Positions 17,066 through 29,141 of a stretch of DNA of 64,000 nucleotides are shown piece by piece; position 1 is the first letter of the stretch, and the number at the start of each line of letters is the position of its first letter. Under the pieces are notes generated by a model, which was not told the DNA's origin, searched no databases, and saw nothing but the letters and a program-made list of their open reading frames with translations. The translations under genes were made by a program, and so were the position numbers. Source of the DNA: Paraburkholderia solitsugae (lineage in GTDB: Bacteria > Pseudomonadota > Gammaproteobacteria > Burkholderiales > Burkholderiaceae); contig NZ_WOEY01000153.1 in the NCBI RefSeq assembly GCF_013177695.1, positions 32,942 through 96,941 on the forward strand, read 5' to 3'.

Positions 17066-17590
17066 ATACGCGGTCCTCGTCTCACCCCTCGTCTCGCCAG
17101 ATTTCCCTCCCACGCTTCGCAGAATGCGCCTTTCCGGCTTTCAAACCGGTTTGCTGCGGTATTCCGCGTCACTGCCGTTCAAAGAGCCCGCGTCAATGTG
17201 ACGTTTTGACGCCACACTTTTTTGAAAACACTCGGCAGCAAACCCCCTCCCGTCGTCAAATTTGGTCGCACCTGCCGCAGCGCGTCATCCGCCTGTCATC
17301 TGAGCCGTTATCACCCAGTCGGGTGCAATGTCAGTAACGCTTTGCGCCGAACCACGAGGTCCGCGGTGATGCGGCGATGACGGCGCGGCCAGGGCTTTAT
17401 CAGCGCCGATATGCGACAAAACTAATCAGACCGCTATACCCGCAATAAGCCACGATATTTTTGTCCATCAAAATGGTCCGCAAAGATGATCCTGCCCAGA
17501 TTGACTCGCTGATCGCACAGACAACAACAACGGTTCGCGAGCTCCCCCTTTCGAACAGCCACACCCCTTTTGACAAAGACAGGAGAACCC
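17066..17590. other. Long leader/promoter region of the second porin
   Basis: 525 bases without a gene. GC falls in the last 200 bases, including a small dyad TTTTG-TCCAT-CAAAA around 17459-17473, consistent with a regulated porin promoter and a long untranslated leader. No terminator hairpin with a T-run was seen after the upstream gene. Confidence 0.4.
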
Positions 17591-18679
17591 ATGAAAACAA
17601 GCATCAGCAGTGCGCTGAAGACCACCCTCAAGGCAACCGCGTGTGCCGCCCTGCTGGCCAGTGCATCGTCTGCTTTTGCGCAATCGAGCGTGCAACTCTA
17701 CGGTCAGGTCGACGAATGGGTCGGCGCGCAGAAATTCCCGGACGGCAAGTCGGCGGCTGAGGTGTCCGGCGGCGGCATGTCGACGTCGTACTGGGGCATG
17801 AAGGGGGCTGAGGATCTGGGCAACGGCTACAAGGCGATCTTCACGATTGAAGGCTTCTTCCTCGCGCAGAACGGCCAGTATGGCCGCTTCACGGGCGACA
17901 CGATGTTCTCGCGTAACGCCTACGTCGGTATCGAATCGCCCTACGGCACGGTAACGGCAGGCCGTTTGACCACGCCGCTGTTCGTGTCGACGATTCTGTT
18001 CAACCCGTTCGTCGACTCGTACCAGTTCTCGCCGATGGTATGGCATACCTATCTCGGCCTCGGCACGTTCCCGACTTACTCGACCGATATGGGCGTGACC
18101 GGCGACTCGGGCTGGAGCAACGCGGTGTCGTACTCATCGCCGAACTTCAATGGCCTGACCGCGCAAGCGATGTATGCCCTCGGCAACACGGCGGGTGAGA
18201 ACGGCGCGAAGAAGTGGAGCGGCCAGGTGCTGTACTTCCACGGCCCGTTCGCGGCGACCGCGGTGTACCAGTACGTGAACTTCAACAGCGTGCCGGGCGA
18301 CCTCGGTAGCTTCGATACGTCGGGCGTTCCGGGCCTGAAGAGCCAGAGCGTGGCGCAAGCCGGCGTCTCGTACGACATGAAATTCGTGAAGTTCTATGGC
18401 CAGTACATGTACACGTATAACCAGCAAACCATTTCGAGCTGGCACGTGAATACGGGGCAGGGCGGCGTGACGGTACCGGCCGGCCCGGGCTCGGTGATGG
18501 CGTCGTACGCCTATTCGCGCGATGGTGGCGGCCTCAACCAGACCCGTCAGACGGCTTCGATCGGCTACGACTATCCGCTGTCCAAGCGCACGGATATCTA
18601 CGCCGCGTATATGTACGACAAGATCAGCAGCCAGTCGAGCGGCGACACTTACGGCGTCGGTCTGCGCGCGAAGTTCTAA
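17591..18679 (+). CDS. Gram-negative porin (second copy)
   Basis: A 362-residue outer-membrane porin. The ATG at 17591 follows AGGAGA by 4 bases, and the signal peptide (about residues 1-31) ends ASSAFA-QSSVQLYGQVD. The mature protein has alternating beta-strand patterns and ends with Phe (GVGLRAKF). It is only distantly similar to the porin at 6380-7495, so the two are not a recent duplication. Such porins form trimers that admit small solutes. It is monocistronic, with a long regulated leader and a strong terminator. Confidence 0.95.
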   Translation: MKTSISSALKTTLKATACAALLASASSAFAQSSVQLYGQVDEWVGAQKFPDGKSAAEVSGGGMSTSYWGMKGAEDLGNGYKAIFTIEGFFLAQNGQYGRFTGDTMFSRNAYVGIESPYGTVTAGRLTTPLFVSTILFNPFVDSYQFSPMVWHTYLGLGTFPTYSTDMGVTGDSGWSNAVSYSSPNFNGLTAQAMYALGNTAGENGAKKWSGQVLYFHGPFAATAVYQYVNFNSVPGDLGSFDTSGVPGLKSQSVAQAGVSYDMKFVKFYGQYMYTYNQQTISSWHVNTGQGGVTVPAGPGSVMASYAYSRDGGGLNQTRQTASIGYDYPLSKRTDIYAAYMYDKISSQSSGDTYGVGLRAKF

Positions 18680-18757
18680 GCGTCTGGGGTCAAGGCGAGC
18701 GACACCTGCGAGCAGGTGTCGCGTGACGCCAACCCTGCCGCACCCGGCAACACCTGC

Positions 18758-18787
18758 AAAGCCCACCTTCTCCGGAAGGTGGGCTTT
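18758..18787 (+). terminator. Strong hairpin terminator after the second porin
   Basis: AAAGCCCACCTTC (18758-18770) pairs with GAAGGTGGGCTTT (18775-18787), a 13-base perfect stem with a 4-base loop, 79 bases after the porin stop. The U-tract is the TTT in the stem end followed by GTCGCTTCT. This is the expected end of a highly expressed porin transcript. Confidence 0.8.
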
Positions 18788-18882
18788 GTCGCTTCTGGCG
18801 CGCGTTCCTACCTGATTTGCCGCCCAATTTTTGATAAACCCGGCAAAATGACGTCGATTGATTCCTGAAGCGAGCGATTGAG

Positions 18883-19821
18883 ATGGATACCCTCGTCAGC
18901 ATGAAAGTGTTCCGCCATGTGGTCGAGGTCGGCAGCTTCGTCGGCGCGGCCGAACGCATGGAGATGTCGGCGGCGATGGCGAGCAAGCACGTCATGCACC
19001 TCGAACAGCAGCTCGGCGCGCGTTTGCTGAACCGCACCACGCGGCGTGTCGCGCCGACCGAGGCGGGCCGCGAATACTACGAGCGTTTGAGCCAGGTGCT
19101 CACCGAACTCGAAGAAGCCGAGCAGGTGGTCGGTGCGGCGAGCGTCGTGCCGCAAGGGCGCTTGCGGGTGTCGTCGCTGTCGGCGTTCGGTTTGAGCCAC
19201 GTGATGGCCGCCGTGGCCGACTACGCCGCGCAGTATCCACAGGTCACCGTCGACATGACCCTCTCGGACCGCGTGGTCGAACTGATCGATGAAGGCTTCG
19301 ACGTCGCGATCCGGGCTTCGCCGAGCGGGCTGAAGTCGTCTTCGCTGATCGCGCGGCAGATTGCGACTGCCCATCTGGTGCTGTGCGCGTCGCCGGCCTA
19401 TCTGCGCCGGCACGGCACGCCGAAGACCGTCGCCGATCTGGCGCGCCATAACTATCTGCAATACGCGGGCGTAGCGCCTCTGGAAATCGCGACCGCGACC
19501 GGCAACGGTACGCCGCGCGTGCGCCTCACCGGCAATCTGATCGTCAACCACCTTGAGGCGCAGCGCGTGATCGTGCTGCAAGGCGCGGGTATCGCAATGC
19601 TCGGCACCGAGGTGATCGGCGACGATCTGGCCGCGGGGCGCCTTGTGCCGCTGCTGGTGGACGATGTGCCGCCGCGCGAGTTACCGATCCATGTGGTCTA
19701 CGCGAGCCGTCGGCATCTGTCGGCCAAGGTGCGCTCGTTTGTCGACTTCCTGGCCGAGCGGTTTGCGAACGAATCGCTTTGGCCTTCGCTCGAACAGATC
19801 AAGGCGCTGGCGGTGCGATAG
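18883..19821 (+). CDS. LysR-family transcriptional regulator
   Basis: A 312-residue protein with the LysR helix-turn-helix at residues about 3-62 (SFVGAAERMEMSAAMASKHVMHLE, then LNRTTRRVAPTEAG). The periplasmic-binding-like effector domain follows (RLRVSSLSAFG, DVAIRASPSGLKSSSLIARQIA). The residues after the HTH match the large AaeR/DmlR-type LysR subfamily. It stands in front of icmF on the same strand with a 64-base gap that has its own ribosome site, so it may regulate icmF, but LysR targets are often divergent and none is present here. Confidence 0.92.
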   Translation: MDTLVSMKVFRHVVEVGSFVGAAERMEMSAAMASKHVMHLEQQLGARLLNRTTRRVAPTEAGREYYERLSQVLTELEEAEQVVGAASVVPQGRLRVSSLSAFGLSHVMAAVADYAAQYPQVTVDMTLSDRVVELIDEGFDVAIRASPSGLKSSSLIARQIATAHLVLCASPAYLRRHGTPKTVADLARHNYLQYAGVAPLEIATATGNGTPRVRLTGNLIVNHLEAQRVIVLQGAGIAMLGTEVIGDDLAAGRLVPLLVDDVPPRELPIHVVYASRRHLSAKVRSFVDFLAERFANESLWPSLEQIKALAVR

Positions 19822-19885
19822 GCGCCAGGCCCCATTTAGCTATACTGGTTGCCAGCACCCATACGCGTAACGATCTGGGGGAGAC

Positions 19886-23524
<3,639 letters not shown>

Positions 23525-23612
23525 AGTTCAGGCGTGTTGCCCGTATGCGAGACCTGCATGCGAGGCAGGCTTAAGAGGCCGCGTACAACGCCCGAGTGTG
23601 AGTACTGGACAT

Positions 23613-23639
23613 GCTGCGGCGTCAGAATCGAGCCGCAGC
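23613..23639. terminator. Hairpin between convergent icmF and nitronate monooxygenase genes
   Basis: GCTGCGGC (23613-23620) and GCCGCAGC (23632-23639) form a perfect 8-base stem with an 11-base loop in the 135-base convergent gap. Neither strand has a T-run after it, so it may only be a partial terminator or RNA 3'-end barrier. Confidence 0.4.
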
Positions 23640-23659
23640 AAAACGTCTTAACCAGGCAT

Positions 23660-24619
23660 TTACCGCGCGATGCCGAGCCGCGCTTTCGCGTCGTTATATT
23701 CATTCGTCAAACGCCGAACCAGCTCGCCGACGCTCGGCACGTCGTCCATCAGGCCGACGCCCTGACCTGCGCCCCAGATGTCCTTCCACGCCTTCGCCTT
23801 GTCGCTGCCGAAGTTCATCGCGGTCTTGTCTGATTCCGGCAGCGCGTCCGGGTCCAGCCCCGCGTTCAGGATACTTTCGCGGATGTAGTTGCCGTGCACG
23901 CCGGTGAACAGGTTCGTGTAGATGATGTCCGACGCCGTGGAATTGACGATTGCCTGCTTATAGCTGTCGACCGCGTGCGCTTCCTGGGTCGCGATGAAGC
24001 GCGTGCCCATGTAGGCGAGGTCCGCGCCCATGGCCTGCGCGGCGAGAATCGAGCCGCCGTTGGCGATCGAGCCGGACAGCACGATCGGGCCGTCGAAGAT
24101 GCGCCGCACTTCGCCGACCAGCGCGAACGGCGAGGTCGTGCCCGCATGGCCGCCGGCACCCGACGCCACCAGGATCAGCCCGTCGACGCCCGCTTCCAGC
24201 GCCTTCTGCGCATGCCGCAGGTTGATCACGTCGTGCAGCACGATACCGCCGTAGCTATGCACCGCGTCGACGATCTCACGCGCCGGTGCGCGCAGGCTGG
24301 TGATGAAAATCGGCACCTTGTGTTCGACGCACACACGCACGTCGTGCTCGAGCCGCGTATTCGACTGATGGACGATCTGGTTGACGGCGATCGGTCCGAT
24401 GATCGCATCGGGGTTAGCCGCCTTATGTTCGGCGAGCTTTGCCTGAATCTGCGTGAGCCATTCGTCGAGCAGTTCGGCCGGGCGAGCATTCAGCGCGGGG
24501 AACGAGCCGACGATGCCAGCCTTACATTGAGCCAACACGAGATCGGGATAGCTGACGATGAACATCGGCGAAGCGACGACGGGCAGCGCGAGTTTTTGCA
24601 GGACGGCGGGCAATGCCAT
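23660..24619 (-). CDS. Nitronate monooxygenase (2-nitropropane dioxygenase family)
   Basis: The 319-residue FMN-binding TIM-barrel protein has LPVVASPMFIVSYPDLVLAQCKAG at its start, VDGLILVASGAGGHAG (about 150-165, with the conserved His of the family) and GSIANGGSILAAQAMGADLAYMGTRF (FMN phosphate-binding, about 192-217). The family oxidises alkyl nitronates such as propionate-3-nitronate, a plant toxin. AGGAG lies 9 bases before the ATG at 24619. It is transcribed divergently from the dehalogenase gene across 330 bases. Both could serve detoxification of plant products, but shared regulation is not shown. Confidence 0.93.
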   Translation of the reverse strand: MALPAVLQKLALPVVASPMFIVSYPDLVLAQCKAGIVGSFPALNARPAELLDEWLTQIQAKLAEHKAANPDAIIGPIAVNQIVHQSNTRLEHDVRVCVEHKVPIFITSLRAPAREIVDAVHSYGGIVLHDVINLRHAQKALEAGVDGLILVASGAGGHAGTTSPFALVGEVRRIFDGPIVLSGSIANGGSILAAQAMGADLAYMGTRFIATQEAHAVDSYKQAIVNSTASDIIYTNLFTGVHGNYIRESILNAGLDPDALPESDKTAMNFGSDKAKAWKDIWGAGQGVGLMDDVPSVGELVRRLTNEYNDAKARLGIAR

Positions 24620-24949
24620 GGTGCGAGTCTCCTGATGAGCGGACCGGTGCGGCCTTGAGCGCCCGGCAATAATGAGTTTAGCGGCACATGGCCGGTGGTG
24701 CGTCGAGACAGACTAGCGTCATGCTGCCGCCACGATCTCACCCCGCATTCGTCATACATTTGCCATGACCACGCGAAATTTAAGAACGGTCGTTCGATTA
24801 TAGGCGAATCGCGACGGTCGCGTTCGTTAGGCCCGTTTAGAACAGTTGGAAGGAGTGTTCAGTTTCTATGCTTGCGTGGGCTATCCCACCCCGCATCGAC
24901 ACATCGGGCTCCTACAATGCTTTGACTCCCAAACGACAAGAGACCCGCT
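24620..24949. other. Divergent promoter region of nitronate monooxygenase and dehalogenase
   Basis: 330 bases without a gene. GAACGGTCGTTC at 24784-24795 has 5-base inverted arms GAACG/CGTTC, typical in form of TetR-type operators, and a related ACGGTCGCGTTCG follows at 24814-24826. No TetR gene is adjacent. The rest holds no other structure that I can see. Confidence 0.4.
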
Positions 24950-25840
24950 ATGGCCTTCGAGGATTTCACGCCCTTTCGCGTCGCCGTGGGCGACGTCGAT
25001 ATTTTCGGAGTGAAGGGTGGGGCAGGGCCGCCCCTCCTGTTGCTGCACGGTCACCCGCAGTCGCATCTGATCTGGGAGCGGTGTGCCGCGCAACTGGCCG
25101 AACATTTCACGGTCATCGCCACCGACTTGCGCGGCTATGGCGCCTCGGGCAAACCACCAAGCGACGCCGATCACACTCCTTATTCCAAACGCGCGATGGC
25201 GGCCGATCAGGTCGCCGTGATGCGCCACTTCGGCTTCGAACGATTCCTGGTGTGCGCGCATGATCGCGGCGCCCGGGTCGCGCACCGGATGGCGCTCGAT
25301 CATGCCGATGCCGTCGAGCGGTTGATGCTGCTCGACATCGCACCGACGCTCGCGATGTACGAAGCCACCGACCGCGCCTTCGCGACGTATTACTTCCACT
25401 GGTTTTTCCTGATCCAGCCGGAGCCGCTGCCGGAGACGCTGGTTGGCGCGAACCCGGCTGCGTATGTCGATGCGGTGATGGGCAGCCGTCACGCGGGCCT
25501 GGCGCCGTTCGCGCCCGAAGCGCTTGACGCGTATCGCAGCGCGCTGGCGCAACCCGGCGCCGTGCATGCGATGTGCGAGGACTACCGGGCGTCGGCGAGC
25601 ATCGACCTCGAGCACGACCGTGTCGACATCGAGCGCGGCCACAAGGTCGGCTGTCCGCTGCGTGTGCTGTGGGGAGACAAGGGGGTGATCGAGAAGTGCT
25701 TCGACGCGCTGGAGGAATGGCGCCACGTCGCGCGGGACGTGAGCGGGCGTTCATTGTCGTGCGGGCATTACATTCCTGAAGAGGCGCCAGACGAACTGGT
25801 CGCGGAAATGCTGTCGTTCTTCGAAGCGGTAGAGCAGTAA
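24950..25840 (+). CDS. Haloacetate (fluoroacetate) dehalogenase-type alpha/beta hydrolase
   Basis: A 296-residue cytosolic hydrolase. The nucleophile motif is HDRGARV with Asp105, Arg106 and Arg109. Asp129 (LMLLDIAP) and His273 (CGHYIPEE) complete the triad, and His150-Trp151 with Tyr212 match halide-binding residues. The spacing from the nucleophile to Arg (+1, +4), His-Trp (+45, +46) and acid (+24) equals that of structurally studied fluoroacetate dehalogenase, which cleaves C-F and C-Cl bonds of haloacetates to give glycolate. Glycolate oxidase genes lie elsewhere in this window (62.5-64 kb). Not every family member acts on fluoroacetate, so substrate needs assay. Confidence 0.9.
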   Translation: MAFEDFTPFRVAVGDVDIFGVKGGAGPPLLLLHGHPQSHLIWERCAAQLAEHFTVIATDLRGYGASGKPPSDADHTPYSKRAMAADQVAVMRHFGFERFLVCAHDRGARVAHRMALDHADAVERLMLLDIAPTLAMYEATDRAFATYYFHWFFLIQPEPLPETLVGANPAAYVDAVMGSRHAGLAPFAPEALDAYRSALAQPGAVHAMCEDYRASASIDLEHDRVDIERGHKVGCPLRVLWGDKGVIEKCFDALEEWRHVARDVSGRSLSCGHYIPEEAPDELVAEMLSFFEAVEQ

Positions 25841-25861
25841 GGGGTTTCGTTCATCCGCAAT

Positions 25862-25910
25862 GCGGCCGCCGCTCGTTCCGGCGCGAGGCGGTGCGGCCGC
25901 GCGTTTTTTT
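25862..25910 (+). terminator. Terminator after the dehalogenase gene
   Basis: GCGGCCGC at 25862-25869 can pair with GCGGCCGC at 25893-25900 around a GC-rich inner stem (CCGCC/GGCGG). A run of seven T follows at 25904-25910 on the plus strand, 3 bases before the end of the convergent lrp-type gene. Confidence 0.75.
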
Positions 25911-25912
25911 GC

Positions 25913-26383
25913 TTAGCCTAGCGGTGGCAAGCGGCGCGCAATCGGCGTCGACTTGACGATTGCCGTGCTGGTCTCCGCGCGCTCGGTGATCTTCGCCAGA
26001 ATCTCGTCGAGCTGGTCGATCGAATGCAGATACAGGCGGCAGATGAAGCAGTCGTCGCCCGTTACCTTGTCGCATTCAACAAACTCCGGAATCCGCCGGA
26101 TCACGTCTTCCACCAGATGCAACTGCCCTGGCAAGGGCTTCACGCGCACGATTGCCTGTAGCGTGAAGCCGAGCGCGCGCGGATCGATCTGCACGGTGAA
26201 GCGCTCGATCACGCCTTGGGCTTCGAGCCTTCGGACGCGTTCGGCGGTACTCGGCGCCGACAGGCCAACCAGGCGCGCCAGTTCACTGACCGGCTGGCGG
26301 GCGTCCGCCGCCAGCGCGGCGAGCAGTGCGCGGTCGGTTTCGTCGAGTGTGGCGGGCGTGACGGGAGCAAGGCGTTTGGTCAT
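25913..26383 (-). CDS. Lrp/AsnC-family transcriptional regulator
   Basis: A 156-residue protein with an N-terminal helix-turn-helix (LDETDRALLAALAADARQPVSELARLVGLSAPSTAERVRRLEAQG, residues about 13-57). The RAM ligand/oligomer domain follows (FTLQAIVRVKPLPGQLHLVEDVI, and VTGDDCFICRLYLHS near 109-123). Such regulators sense amino acids. It is divergent from a DMT-family exporter across 114 bases that contain two matched palindromes, so the exporter is its likely target. Confidence 0.94.
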   Translation of the reverse strand: MTKRLAPVTPATLDETDRALLAALAADARQPVSELARLVGLSAPSTAERVRRLEAQGVIERFTVQIDPRALGFTLQAIVRVKPLPGQLHLVEDVIRRIPEFVECDKVTGDDCFICRLYLHSIDQLDEILAKITERAETSTAIVKSTPIARRLPPLG

Positions 26384-26436
26384 GGTGGCCTTCGATTATT
26401 AGGTTTCCTCGTGGGAAGACTTAAGTTTAGCCATGT

Positions 26437-26452
26437 ATTCGATCGGTCGAAT
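26437..26452. promoter_or_regulatory. Palindrome ATTCGA-N4-TCGAAT, candidate Lrp-type operator 1
   Basis: Perfect 6-base arms around TCGG, lying between the divergent lrp-type and exporter genes. A second copy of the same arms lies 45 bases away, about four helical turns, which fits binding by an octameric or multi-dimer Lrp-type protein. Binding is inferred. Confidence 0.55.
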
Positions 26453-26481
26453 TAATTACACTGCTCCTCATGCAGCAATCA

Positions 26482-26496
26482 ATTCGAGGATCGAAT
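26482..26496. promoter_or_regulatory. Palindrome ATTCGA-N3-TCGAAT, candidate Lrp-type operator 2, overlapping the exporter ribosome site
   Basis: Same 6-base arms as the site at 26437-26452, here around GGA. It covers the GAGGA ribosome binding sequence of the exporter and ends one base before its ATG, so a bound protein would block expression directly. Confidence 0.55.
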
Positions 26497-26497
26497 C

Positions 26498-27397
26498 ATG
26501 GCGTCAAATGAGATTCGCCGCGGCGCGGCGGAAATGACCATGGCCATGCTAATGTCCGGCACCATCGGCTGGCTGGTGGTGTCGTCGCAGCAGAGCCCGT
26601 TCAATGTGGTGTTCTTTCGGTGCATCTTCGGCGGCGCGACGCTGGCGCTTGTGTGCGCCGTGCTCGGCCTGTTCAGGCGCAAGCTCTTTTCGTGGAAGAT
26701 GCTCGGCCTCGCGCTGCTCGGCGGCGCGGCGATCGTCATCAACTGGGTGTTGCTGTTCGCGGCTTATTCGCGCGCCTCGATCTCGATGGCAACCGCCGTC
26801 TACAACACGCAGCCGTTCATGCTGGTCGCGCTCGGCGCGCTGGTGTTTCGTGAGCGCATCAGCGCGTCGACGGTGGCCTGGCTGGTGATCGCGTTTATTG
26901 GCCTCGTGTTCGTGGTGAAGGTCGAGCCCGCGGTGCTGGCCGTGCCGGGTCAATATCTGACCGGTGTCGCCTATGCCGTGGGCGCGGCGGCGATGTACGC
27001 GGTCTCGTCGATCATCACGAAGCGCCTGAAGGGCACGCCGCCGCATCTGATTGCGCTGATCCAGGTATTGCTCGGTGTCGTGATGCTGGCGCCGTTCGTG
27101 CGCTTCGATGCGCTACCGACTAGCGGCGTGCACTGGCTTGAGTTGATCGTGCTCGGTATTGTCAACACGGGGCTCATGTATGTGCTGCTCTACGGCGCGA
27201 TCCAGAAACTGCCGACCTCGATGACCGGTGCGTTGTCGTTCATCTATCCGGTGGTGGCGATCATCGTTGACCGGGCCGCGTTCGGGCAGAAGCTTGCGTG
27301 GATTCAGGTGCTCGGTGCGGTGCTGATCCTGCTCGCGGCCGCAGGCGTGAATCTCGGCTGGCGGATCGTGCCGCAGAAACGTCTGTCCTCGACCTAG
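26498..27397 (+). CDS. DMT-superfamily (EamA) transporter
   Basis: A 299-residue inner-membrane protein with ten predicted hydrophobic helices in two EamA repeats (first about 10-135, second about 155-285). Typical motifs are present: NVVFFRCIFGGATL, YNTQPFMLVALGALVFRERIS, and ALSFIYPVVAIIVDRAAFGQ with the acidic residue that ends each repeat. EamA proteins mostly export amino acids or other metabolites. Divergence from an Lrp-type regulator suggests amino acid export under Lrp control. Confidence 0.92.
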   Translation: MASNEIRRGAAEMTMAMLMSGTIGWLVVSSQQSPFNVVFFRCIFGGATLALVCAVLGLFRRKLFSWKMLGLALLGGAAIVINWVLLFAAYSRASISMATAVYNTQPFMLVALGALVFRERISASTVAWLVIAFIGLVFVVKVEPAVLAVPGQYLTGVAYAVGAAAMYAVSSIITKRLKGTPPHLIALIQVLLGVVMLAPFVRFDALPTSGVHWLELIVLGIVNTGLMYVLLYGAIQKLPTSMTGALSFIYPVVAIIVDRAAFGQKLAWIQVLGAVLILLAAAGVNLGWRIVPQKRLSST

Positions 27398-27738
27398 TGA
27401 TTGAAGTGCCGGTCAACCGGCCGGCAATAGTATGGATTCCGGAGCAACCGGCGCGCTGCCTTGTTTGTGTCAATGAGCAATGATGGTCAGCCCGCACGAC
27501 TACGAGGCTTCGTAGCGTGGCCTGTATACAGGTTTAAAAGGCAGCGTCAAGCTTTTGTAGGGAAACCACTGATGCGGTCAAAAAACCGGTGCGCGTATCA
27601 TTCACCCCGACGCTGATCACGTCCGACAGAATTTCCGCCGCTCGCCTTGATGGTCGAGCGGTTTTCTTTTTGTGGCGACGCTTTAGGTGTTGTGCGTGTC
27701 GTACGCCGCTTGCCACCCGACCGCCTGCGCGGCGCGCG
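27398..27738. other. Intergenic region with palindrome, terminator and possible small RNA
   Basis: 341 bases without a gene. CCTGTATACAGG (27521-27532) is a perfect 12-base palindrome of the TGTATACA type bound by many GntR regulators; no GntR gene is near. CTACGA/TCGTAG forms a small hairpin just before it. A rho-independent terminator lies at 27638-27671 (CCGCTCG and CGAGCGG, then TTTTCTTTTT). It is 240 bases from the upstream gene, so a short transcript starting near 27530 is possible. Confidence 0.45.
27638..27671 (+). terminator. Rho-independent terminator in the exporter-MBL gap
   Basis: CCGCTCG (27638-27644) pairs with CGAGCGG (27655-27661) and is followed by TTTTCTTTTT on the plus strand. 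It may end the exporter transcript or a separate small RNA. Confidence 0.75.
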
Positions 27739-28659
27739 TCAAGCCTGGCGTGCGACGACGCGCTCGCCATCGATCTCCAATGGCCCGGTTTTGGCCGCCA
27801 ACTCCTCCACGATCGTGTGCACCAAGGTGGACCATTCGCCTCGCGGCTTGAGCATCGCGGCGGCGGCGTGCATCGCGGCGGCATCGTCGAGCATCTGAAG
27901 CAACGTGTTGAAGCTCATCGCGCGGACTTCGAGCAGCTTGAATACAATCAACACCTTCAGCGCATTCTTCGCATTACGCGCCGGATCGGCGCGTAGCCAC
28001 GCGACGCGTGAAAACGCCCGCTCAAGCGCCTGCTCGACATTCGTGAAGGGCGAGCCATGGCCGGGAATCACGAGCCGGACGTCGAGCTTCGCAATGGCTT
28101 CGAGCACCGCCTGCTCCTCGGCGAAACCGCTTTCACCTTCCAACTCGGGAAAGATCACACCGAAACCGTTTTCCCACAGCGCGTCCGCGCTGATCAGGAT
28201 GCGTTCGTCCTCGCAATACAGCATCAACGAATGCGGATCGTGACCCGGAGCGCCGAGCACTTGCCAATCGAGCGCGCCGAGCCGCAGCTGCGCGCCGGGC
28301 GAGATCGTCTCAGTGAAGGTGAAACGCTCGCAGCGCTGGCCGGTGGCGCGAAACGTCAGACGCGTTTCGTCCCAATGGCGTACCGCGTCGGCCTCGGATG
28401 CGGGAATCGCGGTACGGCACGGCCACGCCGACTGCAATAGCGCGTTGCCGCCGCAGTGATCCGAATGCAGATGTGTGTTGACGATCAGATCTAGCGGTCG
28501 CGCGCCGAGCGATTGCAGCACCAGCGCGACGGTTTGTGGCGCATGCGTCGCGTAACCGGTATCGACGAGGGCGGCACACGTGTCGTCGACCAGCAGCACG
28601 TTGTTCGACGACAGCCAGCCGCGTTCGAAGACTCGGATCGATTCTGGTAGCGTGATCAT
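27739..28659 (-). CDS. Metallo-beta-lactamase-fold hydrolase
   Basis: The 306-residue protein carries the metal ligands THLHSDHCGG (about 62-71), the His of GAPGHDPHS (near 137), an Asp in ISADALWENG and the late His in VIPGHGSPF (about 198-206). The C-terminal 70 residues are an extra helical region (LKVLIVFKLLEVRAMSFNTLLQML) seen in MBL proteins of the thioesterase/glyoxalase-II-like branch. The start overlaps the stop of the MaoC gene (ATGA), so both are co-translated. The substrate is unknown; a thioester or ester is plausible given the MaoC and HMG-CoA lyase neighbours. Confidence 0.9.
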   Translation of the reverse strand: MITLPESIRVFERGWLSSNNVLLVDDTCAALVDTGYATHAPQTVALVLQSLGARPLDLIVNTHLHSDHCGGNALLQSAWPCRTAIPASEADAVRHWDETRLTFRATGQRCERFTFTETISPGAQLRLGALDWQVLGAPGHDPHSLMLYCEDERILISADALWENGFGVIFPELEGESGFAEEQAVLEAIAKLDVRLVIPGHGSPFTNVEQALERAFSRVAWLRADPARNAKNALKVLIVFKLLEVRAMSFNTLLQMLDDAAAMHAAAAMLKPRGEWSTLVHTIVEELAAKTGPLEIDGERVVARQA

Positions 28660-29141
28660 GGTGCGCTTGTGTCCGCGTTAGTGTCCGCGTTTGAATTCGC
28701 CGATGCTTCGGGTTTCGGCATCACCAGGATTGTCGAGGTGCCGGTCAACATCGTCTCGCCGCGCTGATTTACCACGCTTCCCTCCAGATGCGTCAGATCG
28801 CCGTTCAGACTTGGCTTCCAGTACGCGTTGCGCACACGCCAGGTGATCGTCAGCGTATCGTTCGCATGGACCGCTTTCTTCAGCTTGATATCGAACTCGA
28901 GTCCGAGCGGCTGCGCGTAGGTCGAAAAATGCGTCGCCAGGAGCGACATGAAATACGCGGTCGGTTGCGTGCCGGATGCGATCAAACCCCCGAAGCGGCT
29001 TTGCGCGGCATAGGTGTCGTCGTGATGCAGCGGGTTGAAGTCGTTGACGAGCGTGGCGAACGATTTCACCGATTCCGCCGATAGCGCCAATGTCGAGCTG
29101 AACGTCTCGCCGATCGTCACGATGCGCGGCGCGGCGTTCAT
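28656..29141 (-). CDS. MaoC-like (R)-specific hydratase/dehydratase domain protein
   Basis: A 161-residue hot-dog-fold protein with the hydratase motif FNPLHHDDTYAAQSRFGGLIASG (about residues 35-57), containing the catalytic Asp/His pair of enoyl-CoA hydratase 2-type enzymes, and DIKLKKAVHANDTLTITW later. The family hydrates or dehydrates acyl-CoA or acyl carriers. It overlaps the MBL gene downstream and the DUF1289 gene upstream by 4 bases each, forming a tightly packed operon. The specific acyl substrate is unknown. Confidence 0.9.
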   Translation of the reverse strand: MNAAPRIVTIGETFSSTLALSAESVKSFATLVNDFNPLHHDDTYAAQSRFGGLIASGTQPTAYFMSLLATHFSTYAQPLGLEFDIKLKKAVHANDTLTITWRVRNAYWKPSLNGDLTHLEGSVVNQRGETMLTGTSTILVMPKPEASANSNADTNADTSAP

